DNA of 64,000 bases from Hyaloscypha bicolor E (Eukaryota; Ascomycota; Leotiomycetes; Helotiales; Hyaloscyphaceae), in assembly GCF_002865645.1 (NCBI RefSeq), contig NW_020194620.1, forward strand, positions 2,115,353 to 2,179,352, given 5' to 3'. The position numbers and the translations under genes are program-made. Under the pieces are notes generated by a model. The model was given only the letters and a program-made list of their open reading frames with translations. It did no database searches and was not told the DNA's origin. Shown in pieces: positions 14,133-27,400 of the stretch (position 1 is its first letter; each line of letters begins with the position of its first letter).

Positions 14133-15340
14133 TCTGAGGTAGCCATCTTGGCGATGCGACTCTCGGACTGAAGACTATCGTTGTTCACTAATCGGAGGGG
14201 ATGTCATGTCCCACTCCAAGCCTCAGGGGGAACCAAGCAAGTGACTGCACATCGTGCATGAAGTGATCACTGGAGGACAATTTGGAACCTTTCTCACATA
14301 TTTCTGTTTTTCTAAGAAGTATTTGCAATTGTTCTCGTATCCTAGACTTGCAGGATCATCGAGGAGACAATTGGCCACAAGCTCGCGTTCTATTCACAAT
14401 TGCCGTTGCTCCCTTCTCGCCTCATTTTTATAACGAATATATTAGTTGACGTATGCCGCAAGACCGTATCCAAATGAAGACAAACAACTATGGCCTCTTT
14501 CACCAACTTTCTGTGTGTTAAAAACTTCTCCAGGAACATACCTTATTCCAGAATAAATGAGGACAAAGTTGAAGTATCAATGATAGCGCATCAGCTTCCA
14601 AAGGGCTACAGATATACAGCCTGAAGCCATTTATCAAATACAGGAGGATGGACCATAAATTCAAAGGTAAGGCTTCGCCCCTTCCAACACCTTCTCCAAC
14701 CTAAGCGAACACCAGAGATTCCTGAAAGGGATATATAACCCAACCTCCTTCATTCATGTAGCCAGTAATCAGGCACAGCCATGCACGCCAACTCGAAGCC
14801 CTGCTGCGATTGGGAAGAAGGAACACTTTCCATTACTTGATATTTTCGAGCTCTGCATTATCTAGATCGGTTGGTTATGGGAACCAGCTTTGCATACTTT
14901 AACCATCAAGCAGCAGGCATCTATTTCACAGGGGGGAGAATTATTGTTATCATTTTCCTTCTTGTTGTTAAGTTCCCCACCTGTATACCTCGATTCGATT
15001 CGATTCTAAATTAGTATATAGAAGCAAGATGCAGGAGTTGAGGGGGATGGAAGTAATATTTATACTAAAAGATCTCGAGTGGTGTATTGAGAAATCTAAC
15101 TGAACCGGGTGATACATGCATAGAGAGAAGGAGCGTTGGTTACGGGTCGTGCAAGCAGGCCATTTCTATGCTCTCGTATTCGTCTACTGTTTTTTTGCAT
15201 CACACAAACTCTTTGGGGAAACAGCCTCGGAGGCTTTCATGGAGGATCGGGGGCAACTCCGAAAAGAGGACATAAAACATGTATGCGTATATTTTGATAT
15301 CCAAGCCTCAACGCCACGCTGTTACCAAATATCCAATCAA
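14133..15340. other. Gene-free intergenic stretch
   Basis: Only short, overlapping, unrecognised frames are present. The last about 300 bases form the 3' flank of the minus-strand lipase gene. Nothing else identifiable. Confidence 0.5.
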
Positions 15341-17590
15341 TCAATCAACGTCCTCACTACTGCTCTGACTCCCCCCATCCTTCTCCTTATCCGCCGTCCC
15401 GTCCACTCCACCTAAGCTATCATCTTGCGAATCTTGCCAAGGCTCAACCTCCTCACACCCTCGCGGGACCCTTACCTTGTCCCTAACATTACACGTCCTC
15501 CAAATCACCTCTTTCACCTCCCTCCCCACCTTCTCAATACAATCCATCGCCCAGATAACATCCAGATGCTCATATTCCTCAATAATTCTGGTATGCACAA
15601 CTCTCACATGTGGCTCCCTCCCCCTCTCAAATCTCCTCAACAGCTTTCTCCCGTCAACCAGGTCGTCGGAACCCGCGACCCACAATGCGAAGGGAGGGAC
15701 GTGTGAATCGTACCAGGCTGTGCTACCTTTAGGTTTTCGTTCATGCTTACGTCTTGCTTCCGACATACGACGAGGACGAGTTGGATGAGGGGAGGGGGAT
15801 TGCGTTTCGTTCTGATTTTGAGAGGATGAACGGTGGTAATACTCCTCCATCTCATCTTCAGCATCCTCTTGGTGCCCTTCTTCACGTGTAGCAAGTATAC
15901 ACTTCTGTTTCGCAAAACACTCTCTTCCCAGCCACCACCTCATACTCTCGGCACTGACATAGACAGGCGCAAACTGGAACATGCGGTCTCGTAGCCCGCG
16001 GTCCCAGCGGTCGTCGGTCCAGTCGAAGAGAAAGCTGAAGACGCGGTATCCCATTGCGCCGAAAAGGCGTCCTGGGATCAGGGTGTGCATTGTCAGCATG
16101 AAGGGGATGAATGCGTGAATACCAAAAATTATTCTGAATAGAGCAGGAGAAATGACACGCATGAATTTAAAGTATGCTTTCCCTATCAGAGGGCCGGCGT
16201 ACGCTGCTGGGGCCAGGGCGCAGAAGACCGTGAGCTTGTCGCCGAGGTCGGGTCGTTGTTCTTTGGCGAGAGCGACGAAGGTCTGCGTCGTGCCTTGCGA
16301 GTGTGCTATCAGACCCAGTTTCTCGAATCCGGTTTCTGAGAGAACACGTGAGATTAAAGCTGGCAGGTCCATGACGCCCATTTGACGGATGTTCCAGGCC
16401 CACATTCGAGGATCGGCGTAAGACAGCAGAGTGTGTTCTGGTTTGAAGCCGCAGCGGTTGTTACCGAGCCAGACATCATATCCGGCTTTGCACAGGTAGA
16501 AGGCAAGAGAGTTGTCATCGTTTGTGCAGTATGCTCCTGATGACTGCAGTAGACCATGTATCATTAGGACGGGGAATTTTGGCTTTTGGGAGGAGTTGAT
16601 GGGCCGTGACGGTGGTTCGCCGGTGAAGACACCGGGTCCTCGCGCTGCTCTCTCGGCTGGAGACATGGGTGTGAATTCTCGGGGGTTGTAGATATGCCAG
16701 AGAGTAATGATAAATCCGTCTTCGGTCTGGACTTTGAACTCTTCCATATCCAATCCCACGCGACGGGCATAATATCCCACATCACAAATCACAGGATCTG
16801 GCCCTCCTTCTGTTGGGATAAACTCTCCCCGTCCAGCCTCATCTTCCTTATCGCCAATTTTCGGTTTAGAGTTCCTCCTCGAGCGTTGCCTCTTCCAATT
16901 CCTCGCGTCTTCCTTCCTCACTTTCTTTAACTTCTTCTCTTCTTCGTGAAATGGTCGTCTTGCATCTGGATCTCGGAATGTGACGCGTAACCAGATATGT
17001 TGACACATTAAGGGTATACTCGTAAATGCTGAACCAAGAACAATAATGCCAAGAAATCCAATTGATAGAAAAAAAGAAGTCGTTCTGAATGTCCAACATT
17101 GAAAATCGCGGGTTCTCGACGAAGGGCCGTAAAGTGGGAGCGGAAGGAACAAAGGGTTTGTGCGGGAAGGGGGCATTGCCTTTCGCAGAGATGCTTCTCC
17201 AGACTTTTGTATCGTTGCCCCATTCTTGGAAGCCTCTGGCCGCGAACCATCCCTAGATTTGTCCACTGGTGATGCATCTTCAATCACATCTGCAGGTTCC
17301 CCATCAATCGCCTCCTTCAGCGTATTGAGCTTCCCTGCTTCCGCGAGCGGCACTCCCGGTAATCTGCCCCCATCACTCATCACAATAATTGGATCCTGGG
17401 GAGTAATGTAGTGTGCGTGGATAGCCGTCCCCGGCCCGTCTGGATCTTTTTCGGGAGCAACATAGGACAATTTCTCGGCCTGGTGTGCATACTTGATGGC
17501 AGAAATGGCTGCAGAAGAGGATGCAGGAGAGACTGAGGTCTTGGTAGCTGCCGATGCATTGCTCTCTGATCGCCTCGAGTTCTCATGCAT
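15341..17590 (-). CDS. Membrane-anchored lipase / steryl ester hydrolase (TGL1/YEH type)
   Basis: Single exon, 749 aa from ATG 17590. The N-terminal about 160 residues are low-complexity and likely disordered. One hydrophobic membrane span follows at about 165-190 (FFLSIGFLGIIVLGSAF). Next is a basic stretch and an alpha/beta-hydrolase of the AB-hydrolase-associated lipase type, starting at DVGYYARRVGLDMEEF. The oxyanion region is PVLMIHGLLQSSGAY. The nucleophile elbow is IAHSQGTTQ (Ser about 430), the acid is in VAGSDDLVDGRKLL, and the histidine is in EYEHLDVIWA (about 677). Yeast Tgl1/Yeh1/Yeh2 are single-span steryl ester hydrolases on lipid droplets or the plasma membrane, so hydrolysis of steryl esters or triacylglycerol is inferred. 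An acidic/Glu-rich insert at about 575-625 lies between nucleophile and acid. The gene is divergent from PEX6 across a 1.2 kb gap. Confidence 0.85.
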   Translation of the reverse strand: MHENSRRSESNASAATKTSVSPASSSAAISAIKYAHQAEKLSYVAPEKDPDGPGTAIHAHYITPQDPIIVMSDGGRLPGVPLAEAGKLNTLKEAIDGEPADVIEDASPVDKSRDGSRPEASKNGATIQKSGEASLRKAMPPSRTNPLFLPLPLYGPSSRTRDFQCWTFRTTSFFLSIGFLGIIVLGSAFTSIPLMCQHIWLRVTFRDPDARRPFHEEEKKLKKVRKEDARNWKRQRSRRNSKPKIGDKEDEAGRGEFIPTEGGPDPVICDVGYYARRVGLDMEEFKVQTEDGFIITLWHIYNPREFTPMSPAERAARGPGVFTGEPPSRPINSSQKPKFPVLMIHGLLQSSGAYCTNDDNSLAFYLCKAGYDVWLGNNRCGFKPEHTLLSYADPRMWAWNIRQMGVMDLPALISRVLSETGFEKLGLIAHSQGTTQTFVALAKEQRPDLGDKLTVFCALAPAAYAGPLIGKAYFKFMRVISPALFRIIFGIHAFIPFMLTMHTLIPGRLFGAMGYRVFSFLFDWTDDRWDRGLRDRMFQFAPVYVSAESMRWWLGRECFAKQKCILATREEGHQEDAEDEMEEYYHRSSSQNQNETQSPSPHPTRPRRMSEARRKHERKPKGSTAWYDSHVPPFALWVAGSDDLVDGRKLLRRFERGREPHVRVVHTRIIEEYEHLDVIWAMDCIEKVGREVKEVIWRTCNVRDKVRVPRGCEEVEPWQDSQDDSLGGVDGTADKEKDGGSQSSSEDVD

Positions 17591-18823
17591 GGTCGCTGAG
17601 AATGTCGCGGCGTCCCGTTACCGCCAATGGAACGAAGTGGGGAATTCTAACATGTCAGAAGCCAATTGAGACCAATGTATCCAAAACGGGGAAGGAAAAG
17701 ATATAAACAAAGTTTTGGGGGCCCAGCACTTCGTCTGGGAAGGGTATACACTGAGAGTGTGTAGTAGTGGAAGTGAAGACGGGAAGAGAGTGATTCCATC
17801 TTGACTTTGCTCAATGCGGAATGATAGCCTTGTGGCTGGCAAAATGGCGAGTCGCGTACTCGTAAGAGAGACAGTGCGGATGCCTATGATTGGACAAGTT
17901 AATCTATGTCGCCAGCCAGATCTGATTTGATGCAGGTGGTTCGCGGTTATTTTGGCATGTGAACATTCTTTCAAGGGTCGCAATCGTCGACGTCATTGGC
18001 GTTTGAGGCTGTGTTGGAACGCCACAGCAAGTTCAAGAGGACGGATGTTGGCAGCAGCGAGGCATTAAATCTTACATGCATTTTTGTATCCACAATTATG
18101 CATTGATGTACCATGGCTAAGAGGCAGCCGAAAACCGGTCTCGTTTTGCAATGACCGGGCCAGCGTCAACTGAGTCGTCAGGTTATGAAATTGACTTCTT
18201 TAGGGATACAGAACTTCTTGTTCACATTTGCATAATATCCTTTTAATATATTTCTGGCGCAGTGGGGGGATATAGAAGAAGGCCAACTTTCATCCCAAAT
18301 ATTTCAAGATATCTGAGGCGAAGAAGATCTTCAGACGAAACTGAAAACCGCACTCTTAATGAGATAGGATTCCCATTGACCATACGGCCTTTCGACTTTC
18401 GACTTAGCAAAATTATATAATGTGAGGACAATACGTACTATTTTAAATCCCTGACACCTTTGTACTTTATTAATATAAGAAAAGTAGCCTGGAAGCAAGT
18501 TGAAGTCATCACGTGATACACACTTCCATTTTCATCCTAGCGGCCTCTCCGCAAAGTGCCTCGGGCCGTTGATTTTGGACGTGCCGAGCAGCTACATTTT
18601 CCACGTCCAACACACTCTGCTTGCCAGGCGCTGGCCTTGTGTTCAAAACATTTTGTTCACATGTACAATATACAATATCCTTGATATTTGCTTTATTCCT
18701 ACCTTCAAAAAGAACGACATTCCCACACAATCTCGCTCCCCCGAAGCAACCGCGTAGAATGAACTGGTAGCTCCACGACGCGTTCGGCGCATTCCTAACG
18801 TGAACCTCGCGAGGTTGAGAAGG
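17591..18823. other. Divergent intergenic region between the lipase gene and PEX6
   Basis: This about 1.2 kb gap must hold both promoters. A TCACGTGA palindrome lies near 18510, about 310 bases before the PEX6 ATG. No convincing open frame is present. Small open frames on both strands have no resemblance to proteins I know. Confidence 0.5.
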
Positions 18824-21800
18824 ATGGAGGACATGGCCATGGCAGAGCAAATGCCGATACCACATCACCGCAAGCGCAAGAGGCGGCGCCCGGATAAGCC
18901 TTCCATATCTGCGAGATTGGTTCTGGATGACCATGTGACAGGGGATGTGGGCATATTCTCTGAGGATTTATTTGCAGATTTATTTCCTGCAATAGCCCAA
19001 GGTTCGACCCGGGCTCACTGTGTATCGAATCTGCCGCTGACTCAAATCCTCGTAGCCCAGGAAAATAGGAATGGTAATTCCGCTGCCCCTGAGATCCAAC
19101 ATGTCGCAATCTCACCTTGGGGGCCGTCTACCGCGGTCGAAGACTCAACATGGACCGTTGTCCCCGTTCAGCCCTCAAGCGCCCTTGCACATTCGACAGT
19201 GCAATTTTCTCCCACCTCACTAGCTCTGCAAAGCTTCGCCGAAGCTCTACGAAGACTAGCACCTTCCAAAATATCGAGTCACAGCCGAAGCGGGATTGAA
19301 ATTCGAATACTGGACGTAGTGCCCTTGCCTTTGGAGACTGTGTTTGTGACAATTGAAGGGGACTTGGCTAGAAGATTGGAAAACGGCGAGGGGACATTCC
19401 ACGGAGAGCATGTACGAATGAAAGGGATCCCAAATGGCCGACCTATACCTGCTCTCCCCGAAGACCGTTTGACAGCCGCAATTCGAGAAGCCTTGGGTGC
19501 ATTGAAAGTTGTCCATACAAGTGACTTCTTTTCCCTCCCCCTACCACCACATCCAATTACACATGTACCTCCTCCACCCGCAAAAGTCACCCTATCCGAG
19601 CCTGTGGGCCAGGGAATCTTGTCACCGCAAACAAATATTGTTATCACACAGACTGGCCACCATGTAAAGGCCATCCGGAAATCACAACCATTGCCTATCA
19701 ACCATGCCTTGAATGGAGTAGCCGAGGAAGATGATGATACGTCGAATGATCAATTCTTTTCTGCGGCCGAAGATGCACACAAGACCGACACAGTAGCCGA
19801 AGATGATGACTCTACCACTGAGACAGAAACAGAGATTTCAGATGCAGACGATGATAATTTATCTGACGATTCAATGGATGACATGATTTCACTACAAGCC
19901 CCCATGCTGCCGGCTCACAATGCAAGTGGCATATCTACAATTCAACCCGGAACGCCGCACACAATTGGTCGCGGAAGGAGGAATGACGGTATTCAGACCC
20001 CTGGATCCGTGTTTTCCACATTTACGGCTACCACCGCCCGTGCTGGCGGACAGAGAGGACGTCTGTTCAAGGCGCAGGGGTTGGTAAAGGTGTTATCAGA
20101 AGAAATTCTGCACCCCAAACCGAATAGCGACGATGACGAAGAAGCTCGAGTGTTTGTCGATATTAACTCGCTCACAAAAATCGGCTGTTTTTCTGGAGAT
20201 TGGGTACGATTAGAGGCGGCTGCTGAGCCTCCTGCACAAGGGGCAGGGCTCTGGGGCCTTGGAAGTTTTGGAAACTTTGAGCCTGCCGAAGATCAAGTTT
20301 GGCGACCAGTAAAAGTTTTCGGATTGCCTGAAAGCTATTCTCATCGCCCGGTCACGAAAATTCCAACTAGCAAACAGGGAGAAAGGCGGATGTCGTTCTT
20401 CGAATCTCAGGTTCACAAGCCTTCAAGTCCGACGGTCTATCTTTCCCCAATTTTACTGGCAAATATGGAAAATACTCCATATTGCAGACTATCTCCGCTC
20501 AAACGAGCGGTACAACCTATGAAGGTTTTGCAACCAAAAATCACCAGCGCATCCCGACCTCCTTTCGCACGAGAACTTACATTGTCGAAAATCTCAACCC
20601 CTTTCACTACAGACCGGGTGTTACAAAATGCTCTATTCGCAGGATTAAAAGGTCACTTTTCTAGTCGCACTAGAGTTGTCCGAAAAGGCGATCTGATTGC
20701 AATTCCAGTTGATGAGGATCTTGGGCGGACTCTCTATCAGTCTTCAGCCGATGATCCTGAGTTGGATGAGCTCCTGTCGAACACTGCTCTTGATGGCCTT
20801 GGGCCATCAAGGCCTGCGAAAACCACGGCTGTGGCATGGTTCAAGATTGGATACATCGGGCTGGCCAAGGACGTTGGTGAAGCAGTTGAGGACGATGAAG
20901 TCTGGGGTGGTGTTGCAACTATTGATGCCTCTTCAACTCAAATGAAGCAATCCGGCAGCGAGGCCAGTCGAATACCTGCCACTATGGGGAGTTCTTGGGA
21001 GTATTATCTCGGACTGAAGTCTGTTTCGAAATCAGAAACAGATTCAACCTCTATGCCGGAGCCGCGGAGGCATCACATCCCGGCTCTGCAGCGTCGATTG
21101 AGAGAGTTGATCGCAGCAGCCACAAGCCCGAGAGCAATTCATCTTCAACTGCAGCCATTGGCTATCCTTTTGGTCTCAACCCAACGAAATATTGGCAAAG
21201 CAACTTTATCAAATCGTGCATGCGCTGACCTTGGCATCCACACTTTTACAATTGATGCATATGATATTGTGAGTGATGGCAGTTCCGGAAGCGATATGAA
21301 AACAGCAGGTTTTCTCGAGGTACGTGCTGAAAGAGCGATGGCTTGTGGTCCTGAACATACTGCTCTTCTTATTCGGCACATTGAGGCTCTCACTGCAGAT
21401 CGGATGGTCACCACTCTAAAGGAGATTTTATTAAAGGCTCGAGTTTTGATAGCAACTACAACTGAAATCGACAAGGTTCCGGACGGAGTGAGAGGTTTGT
21501 TTACACATGAGCTTGAGATGAGTGCTCCAGATGAATGGGAGCGAGAAGGCATTCTCAGGGGAGTCATCGATGACCAACCTGTTGCCCTTGCTCCGAATGT
21601 CGATCTCAGCGCAGTGGCTGTCAAGACTGCTGCTCTTGTAGCAGGTGACCTTGTTGATGTCGTTGATCGCGCTCTGGTGGCAAGGAATTCCCGACTAGAA
21701 TCCTTTGCTGCCACCTTCTCAGAATCCGAGACTTTCACCTCCGTTCGTGATGTTCTGGTTGCTGGTGGTCCAGCAGGGAGGTGTCTCACAAAAGCAGACT

Positions 21801-23168
21801 TCGATGTTGCTGTTGAAGCAGCACGAAAGAATTTCGCAGATGCAATCGGCGCACCTAAGATTCCAAATGTCAGCTGGGACGATGTTGGTGGTCTGACAAA
21901 TGTCAAAGATGCTGTCATGGAGACTATCCAGCTACCTCTCGAACGACCAGAATTGTTTGCAAAGGGCATGAAGAAGCGCTCAGGTATCTTGTTTTACGGC
22001 CCACCCGGAACCGGCAAGACATTACTTGCCAAAGCCATCGCAACAGAATTCAGTCTCAACTTCTTCAGCGTCAAGGGACCTGAGTTACTGAATATGTATA
22101 TCGGTGAATCTGAAGCTAATGTACGACGTGTCTTCCAGCGAGCAAGAGATGCGCGGCCTTGCGTGGTCTTCTTCGACGAGCTGGACTCCGTAGCACCGAA
22201 ACGAGGAAATCAAGGAGACAGCGGAGGAGTGATGGATCGAATCGTCTCCCAGCTTCTTGCGGAATTAGACGGCATGTCAGACGGCGAAGACGGTGGTGGC
22301 GGCGTGTTCGTCATTGGGGCTACGAATCGTCCGGATCTACTCGATGCTGCATTACTTAGACCAGGTCGCTTCGACAAGATGCTTTACCTAGGTGTCAGCG
22401 ATACGCATGAGAAGCAGCTGACCATCATGGAGGCCTTGACTCGCAAGTATGTTCACCCATCCCCTTCCCAAGAAGCCTTCTAACAACCCCAGATTCACGC
22501 TCTCCCCAACGCTCTCCCTCCCCCGCATTGCCTCCCGCCTCCCGTTCACCTACACAGGTGCCGACTTCTACGCCCTCTGCTCAGACGCCATGCTCAAAGC
22601 CGTTACACGCCAGGCCTCCCTCGTCGATGCTAAAATTGCCCAAATAAACACCTCCAACGCCACCTTGGGTAAAACCAAGATCAGCACAGCATACTTCTTT
22701 GATCATTTTGCGAGCAAAGAGGATGTTGCTGTTTTGGTTGAGGAGGAAGACTTCGTGGCTGCGGCGAGGGAACTTGTGCCCAGTGTGAGTGCAAAGGAAT
22801 TGGAGCATTATGGACGGGTTAGGGAGCAGTTTGAGAAGGTTGAGGATAAGCCTTCTAATGCTCAAGATGGGAAGAACAAGGGAAAGTTGTTGGAGAAAAA
22901 GGAGGATGGCATTCCGGAGTGGCAGCAAGGAGATAGGCCGAAAAGTAATGGGGAAGGCAAGAGTAAGGAGAAAGTCGTGGATAAGAAAGGAAAGGGGAAG
23001 GAGAAGGCGGTTGGCAGGTGGGATGAGGGGAGCGAGTGGGATGAGGATAGGGAATTTTATGACGAGGGGGTTAATGGGTTTGCTGCAAAGCGGAAAGATA
23101 AGGGGAAGGGGAAGGTGACGGATATGGGGTTTCGCGAGGGGGTGGAGGATGATGAGGGGTTGTATTAG
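18824..23168 (+). CDS. PEX6: Peroxin-6, AAA+ ATPase of the peroxisomal receptor-export complex
   Basis: Two exons, 18824-22446 and 22493-23168, joined over a 46-base GTATGT...CTAAC...CAG intron; about 1432 aa. The start is ATG 18824 (AGGATGG context), because the frame upstream of it has only a GTG. The N-terminal domain begins with a basic PHHRKRKRRRP patch and ISARLVLDDH. An acidic spacer follows at about 295-355. The D1 ATPase core is degenerate (its P-loop position reads TQRNIGKATL). D2 is intact: Walker A GPPGTGKT at about 1058, Walker B VVFFDELDSVAP, GATNRPDLLDAALLRPGRFDK arginine-finger region, then FTYTGADFYALCSDAMLKAV. Pex6 with Pex1 unfolds and recycles the ubiquitinated import receptor Pex5. 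The last about 110 residues are a Lys/Glu/Gly-rich tail. It ends about 80 bases from the convergent EthD gene. Confidence 0.95.
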
Positions 23169-23247
23169 TGAAGGATGGGCTGTAATTAAATGGGGGAAAT
23201 TTGCATTCCTGGAGTGTAAAATGTATGATTTACCTACCACCTCGAGG

Positions 23248-23802
23248 TCACGTCTCCTTCTCCTCCGCACACCCCTTCGCCTCATAACTCCTCCACACCT
23301 CCAAAACGCTTTCTGGGACATTGATGAGACATTTCCTATCATGAATCACAACCTTCCTTTCGCCGTCCACCGTCATCGGTGGGACTCGATGAATATGCTG
23401 CATTGCCTCAGATACCAGGAAGCGGCGCTCGTCAACTAATATCACTTCGCGGTAATAAGCCAATTTCCACTTCGCTAATGAAGGAGGTGGGAAGTTATGG
23501 AGGTCTGATTGAGAGGGCATCCCGGCTGCGCCATCGTAGGTTGACACTAGGGTAGTGAAGGTAGGTGAGGTGGTGGTGAGAGGGCCGTGTATCTGTTTTG
23601 GTCGCGTGAGATGAACAGATGAGAAACAGAGCTGGGATGATAGAAGGGGGGAACGGACCTGTTCATAATGTTGTACACCTAGATCTAGGAAGAAAGGGAC
23701 AATGAGAGGGGCGTGTTTTGTGAACCAGTGGGTTGAGAATTCTTCTCGTGTCATGGAAGGATTGCGTTTTAGAAGGCCTTGGTCCATTTGTTTGATGTCC
23801 AT
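23248..23802 (-). CDS. EthD-domain protein (dimeric alpha-beta barrel fold)
   Basis: ATG 23802. The frame is open throughout (184 aa), but an intron of 66 bases (23593-23658; GTCCGT...AACAG) is likely, because removing it joins GVQHYEQ to IHGPLTT and keeps frame, giving about 162 aa. The opening KRNPSMTREEFSTHWFTKHA followed by P-x7-F and HYEQ is the EthD pattern seen in many small fungal proteins of unknown or degradative function. The C-terminal half contains AYYREVILVDERRFL and ends in a Glu-rich tail. No signal peptide. The substrate is unknown, and no partner oxidoreductase is adjacent. Its 3' end faces PEX6 at 80 bases. Confidence 0.8.
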   Translation of the reverse strand: MDIKQMDQGLLKRNPSMTREEFSTHWFTKHAPLIVPFFLDLGVQHYEQVRSPLLSSQLCFSSVHLTRPKQIHGPLTTTSPTFTTLVSTYDGAAGMPSQSDLHNFPPPSLAKWKLAYYREVILVDERRFLVSEAMQHIHRVPPMTVDGERKVVIHDRKCLINVPESVLEVWRSYEAKGCAEEKET

Positions 23803-24420
23803 CTTGAGTTGGATATGAGATGAGTCTCAAAGTATTTGAGATAAGGAAAACAGATGAGGAGTGGTTGTTAGAACTTGAGAGAGAATGTAAGCGAGAGTTG
23901 CGGATATGCGGTTGATGTTGTATCGAAATTTGATCGCGAGCTGAAAGAGGGAACAGGGGCTATGTATGTACTTTTTAACTAGGGATCTCTATCTCTCTCC
24001 TCGTCGCTGAGAGTTTCGCCGAGTCAATGTTGACAGATTGCCATTTTCGAATGAGGAAATAGGTATGACTCCTACTAGCTCTGCTCAACTCGTATGCTTA
24101 CAGTGCATGCTGCATGATGCATGGATCTACAAGCTTGAGTTGCCGCGGTGCGGGGTTGCCGACCGGTTCTTTACATAACTCGTCCATTGAGCTAAGGGAG
24201 AAACCTGTTCTAGGAGTTGGGGAAGTCATGGCGAAATGAGATGCAGAAGTGCGAACTCATGCAGCCAGGCGCAGGAAACCCTTCTGGACTAGCTTGTAAA
24301 AAAGGTATGGTCGGCTACCATCCACCGTTTGATCCCTTTCCGCCGATCCTTTTGTAAATCAAAATAAAGCTGGTCTGGTTTGCAATCAGAGCTTAATCAC
24401 ACCTTCTTTAGAGACCATTC
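23803..24420. other. Intergenic stretch between the EthD and NLR genes
   Basis: Promoter of the EthD gene and 3' flank of the NLR gene, both on the minus strand. No open frame or repeat of note seen. Confidence 0.5.
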
Positions 24421-27400
24421 CTAATCCAAGCCCCCGAAGAAATCGCCGTCTTCGATTCTCGCCTCGACTTTCCATAACCCTGGCTCCGGAATTTCTGGGA
24501 AGTAAGTGCTACTTCCATCAACTCTCCGGATACCAATTAGCGGGACAATGACGGATTCGGGCAGTTCCAATAATCCAGACAGGACCTCCCCTGTGCTCCC
24601 TTGCCAAAAAGGAGCAAGGCAGGGACGCAGCTGTTTGGGATCATAAGTGAGGAAGAGTACTTGGTCTCGCTCGTGAACCTGGCGTTTAAAACGAGGCATC
24701 GTTTCCAAGAGGATTGCGATATCGTCAATCTGGTGCCCAGCCTTCTTTAGACGAACTGCACAGTGCAGGAAAGTCTCCCATGCCGACATGGCGAAGATCG
24801 ATTTGCCGAATATTCCAGGCAGACTGAGGGCGTGAGAGAGGAGGTGACCAATAATTTGCCCCGCCACGGCGAAATCTCCCGTATCGTCAGATACGATAAG
24901 CTCGTGCATAATCTTAACTCTATTATTAGGGTCGATGCCGGTCCTCACAAGTGTCATGCGGATGTATTTCCCCAAGCCATGCTTTGCTGACACCGATAAG
25001 AAATCCCATGGTAAAAAGTAATTTGATCCCCAGCTCTGCAGCACATTCTTTCCCACGTACTCTTTGAAGCAGCGATTGATTAGATTTTGGTCCTGGCTCA
25101 GACTTGGAGTTTCACAGATCCTTCTGCACTCATCCAAGATTTGAAAGTAGGTGTCGTCCCCATGATCCTGGGTGTCGTCTCCAGGGTCATTCGACCCTTT
25201 ATTATCGAAAAGTTTGGCACAACCTATGAGCTGATTAAAGCATGATTCAAAGGTCCATCCCTGAGCCTGGCCCAATGCACCTTGTGAATCCATAGCCAGA
25301 TGAGTTCTTTTCATCTTCAGCACGTAGGCCGATAGAAACTGAAGTGAAAATTGGCTACCGCCTTCAATTCCGTCCCAGGCTTCCGTCTTTTCGAGGTGTT
25401 GGGAGATGAATTCTTTCGCGGTCGCATGCATGTATATCACTTTTGTCGATGTTCGAGGGACTTCGAGAAGTCCCATACATCGGCTTTTTAGTCTCCGCTC
25501 TAATTGATCCAGGTTCCGCTTCGTCTGTTCAATGGTGAAGAATTTGACCTCTTGCTTCACTGCACGCAGATGTCTGTCGTTTTGGATTTCCGCTGAAAGC
25601 GCCAAACTCTTTTGATCATTAAAGAAGTTCATTATCGAGTTATCTGATTCGTACAAGTCGTCGGCTGCATAGAAAAGTACGTCGAGATCTGGGGGGTTTC
25701 TGTGATAAAGAACAAGCTGGAAAAGCTTGATGGCTTCATCTCTGGACGGCGACATGTCAACCATCCGCATGTAAAGCCCGTCTCTTCCACCAAGGGTTTT
25801 TGGTAACTTTATAAGCTTTGCACAGAGGTCTTCAATCCGGTCTCCGTCATCTTGCCCTTTTCTCAGTTCTTCTACCACAAGTCGAACCCACAAGAATACC
25901 CCTTCAGCGTGTTTAACAACCGTATCAGCGATCTCTTTCATTTCATCAGCGTCGTAGAAGTATTCCCTTCCCTCTCCCATAAGCCGAGAATAGACGTAAT
26001 TGTGAATATCCGCCTTCGTAAGTTCGTGGATTCGCAGTCGAGGGGTAGTTGCAAATGCTGCTTCGAAGGGAGCCAGCTCTCGACTCGCAACACATATCTT
26101 TACATTCGACTTCTTGATGTTCTGAAAGATTGAGGCAATTTCTTGGTGTCCATCGCGTATCCAATTTCCTTCGGGGTAGGCTTTGAAGTCATCGTTGGTC
26201 CCGAAAGAGAGTAAGTGCATCTCGTCTTGCCCATAATCCTTCTCTCGGTCCATCATGCGATACTCATCCAGTCCGTCCACAAACAAGCAGATCTTAGTCG
26301 AATCGGGTATCTTCTCCAAAACCTGGGCGAATGCTTTTTTGAGCGCTGGCCAAGTCATTTGTGGTAAGGGTATCGGATGCTCTCGGCCCTCTTGATTCGA
26401 ATCGAACACAAGCGGTATCAAGTCCCGCCTCCGGGACAGAATCTGGTAAAGAAGACTTCGCAGTAACCCTTCCCGTGACTTCTGTAGAGCATCGCCCCGT
26501 TCAAAGAAAAAAAAAGGCAGCAAGGATAGGCTCACTCCCACCTGCCCATTTTTTCAACTTCTTTTTGGTCCGTTTATCGTTGTAGAGATACTTCATTAGT
26601 GTGGACTTGCCCGAGGCGGCTTTGCCACTCAACCAGAAGAGGTGTTTACTGTCACTTTCCAACCACGAAACGAAGCTAGAGTTGGCCTTTGACTTACTGC
26701 TGTCTTCAGTTTCGGTGAGGCTCATTCGCGCCAGAAGATCGAACTCATCGTCCTCCAATATCCAAGAAAACGTATCACCGTATGTCTCTGTAATATCTGC
26801 CTCCCGGTCGTCAATCATGGGATACTTTAATGATTTCAGTACACCTGGACAGACACTGTCAGAACAGCCGCTCCGTGGAAGTGGACATGTCATTACCGGT
26901 AATCCAAGTCTCCCTCGCAGAGTTGAGTATTCCTCGCTCGTCATTAACGAGCTCTTGCAGGACAGAGCTGATACGCTTGTAACCAATTTTGAGCTTCGTG
27001 GCATACCTTGCCATTCCCTGATGATCCTCGGGCACGCCGAACTGTTCCACGTTGTATCCGTCGATTGTAGCCGATGTAGAAGGAACAATCTAAACGAGTG
27101 GTAAATTTAGCCACCAGCAACAGTGCAATAAGAGCTTATAGGGAGCTCACTATGCCAATAGCTGTAGGGTTTTCTTCTCGAACGCAGACGATACGCATAT
27201 GCTGTGAGATTGTCGTGAAGCTGTTACGTAAGTACTCCAAAGTGCTAGAGCTAGGATCCAAGCTCTGCAGCAACTGTTTGTTTGGTTGACGGAGAACCAA
27301 AGTCCCTACATTCGCCATAATATTGGCCGGGGAAGCCTTGTCGCTCCCTTGATGAGGTGTGCCCAAAAAGAGCACGCCTTTCGTGTTTCTGTAAATTTCT

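Noticed and set aside
21145..21969. 274-codon open frame on the minus strand inside PEX6
   Set aside because: Ser/Thr/Arg-rich antisense of a strongly conserved AAA+ coding exon; no start context or family resemblance.
22581..23342. 253-codon open frame on the minus strand over the PEX6 3' end
   Set aside because: Antisense of the Lys/Glu/Gly-rich PEX6 tail; the Leu/Pro/Ile bias is what the reverse of such a tail gives.
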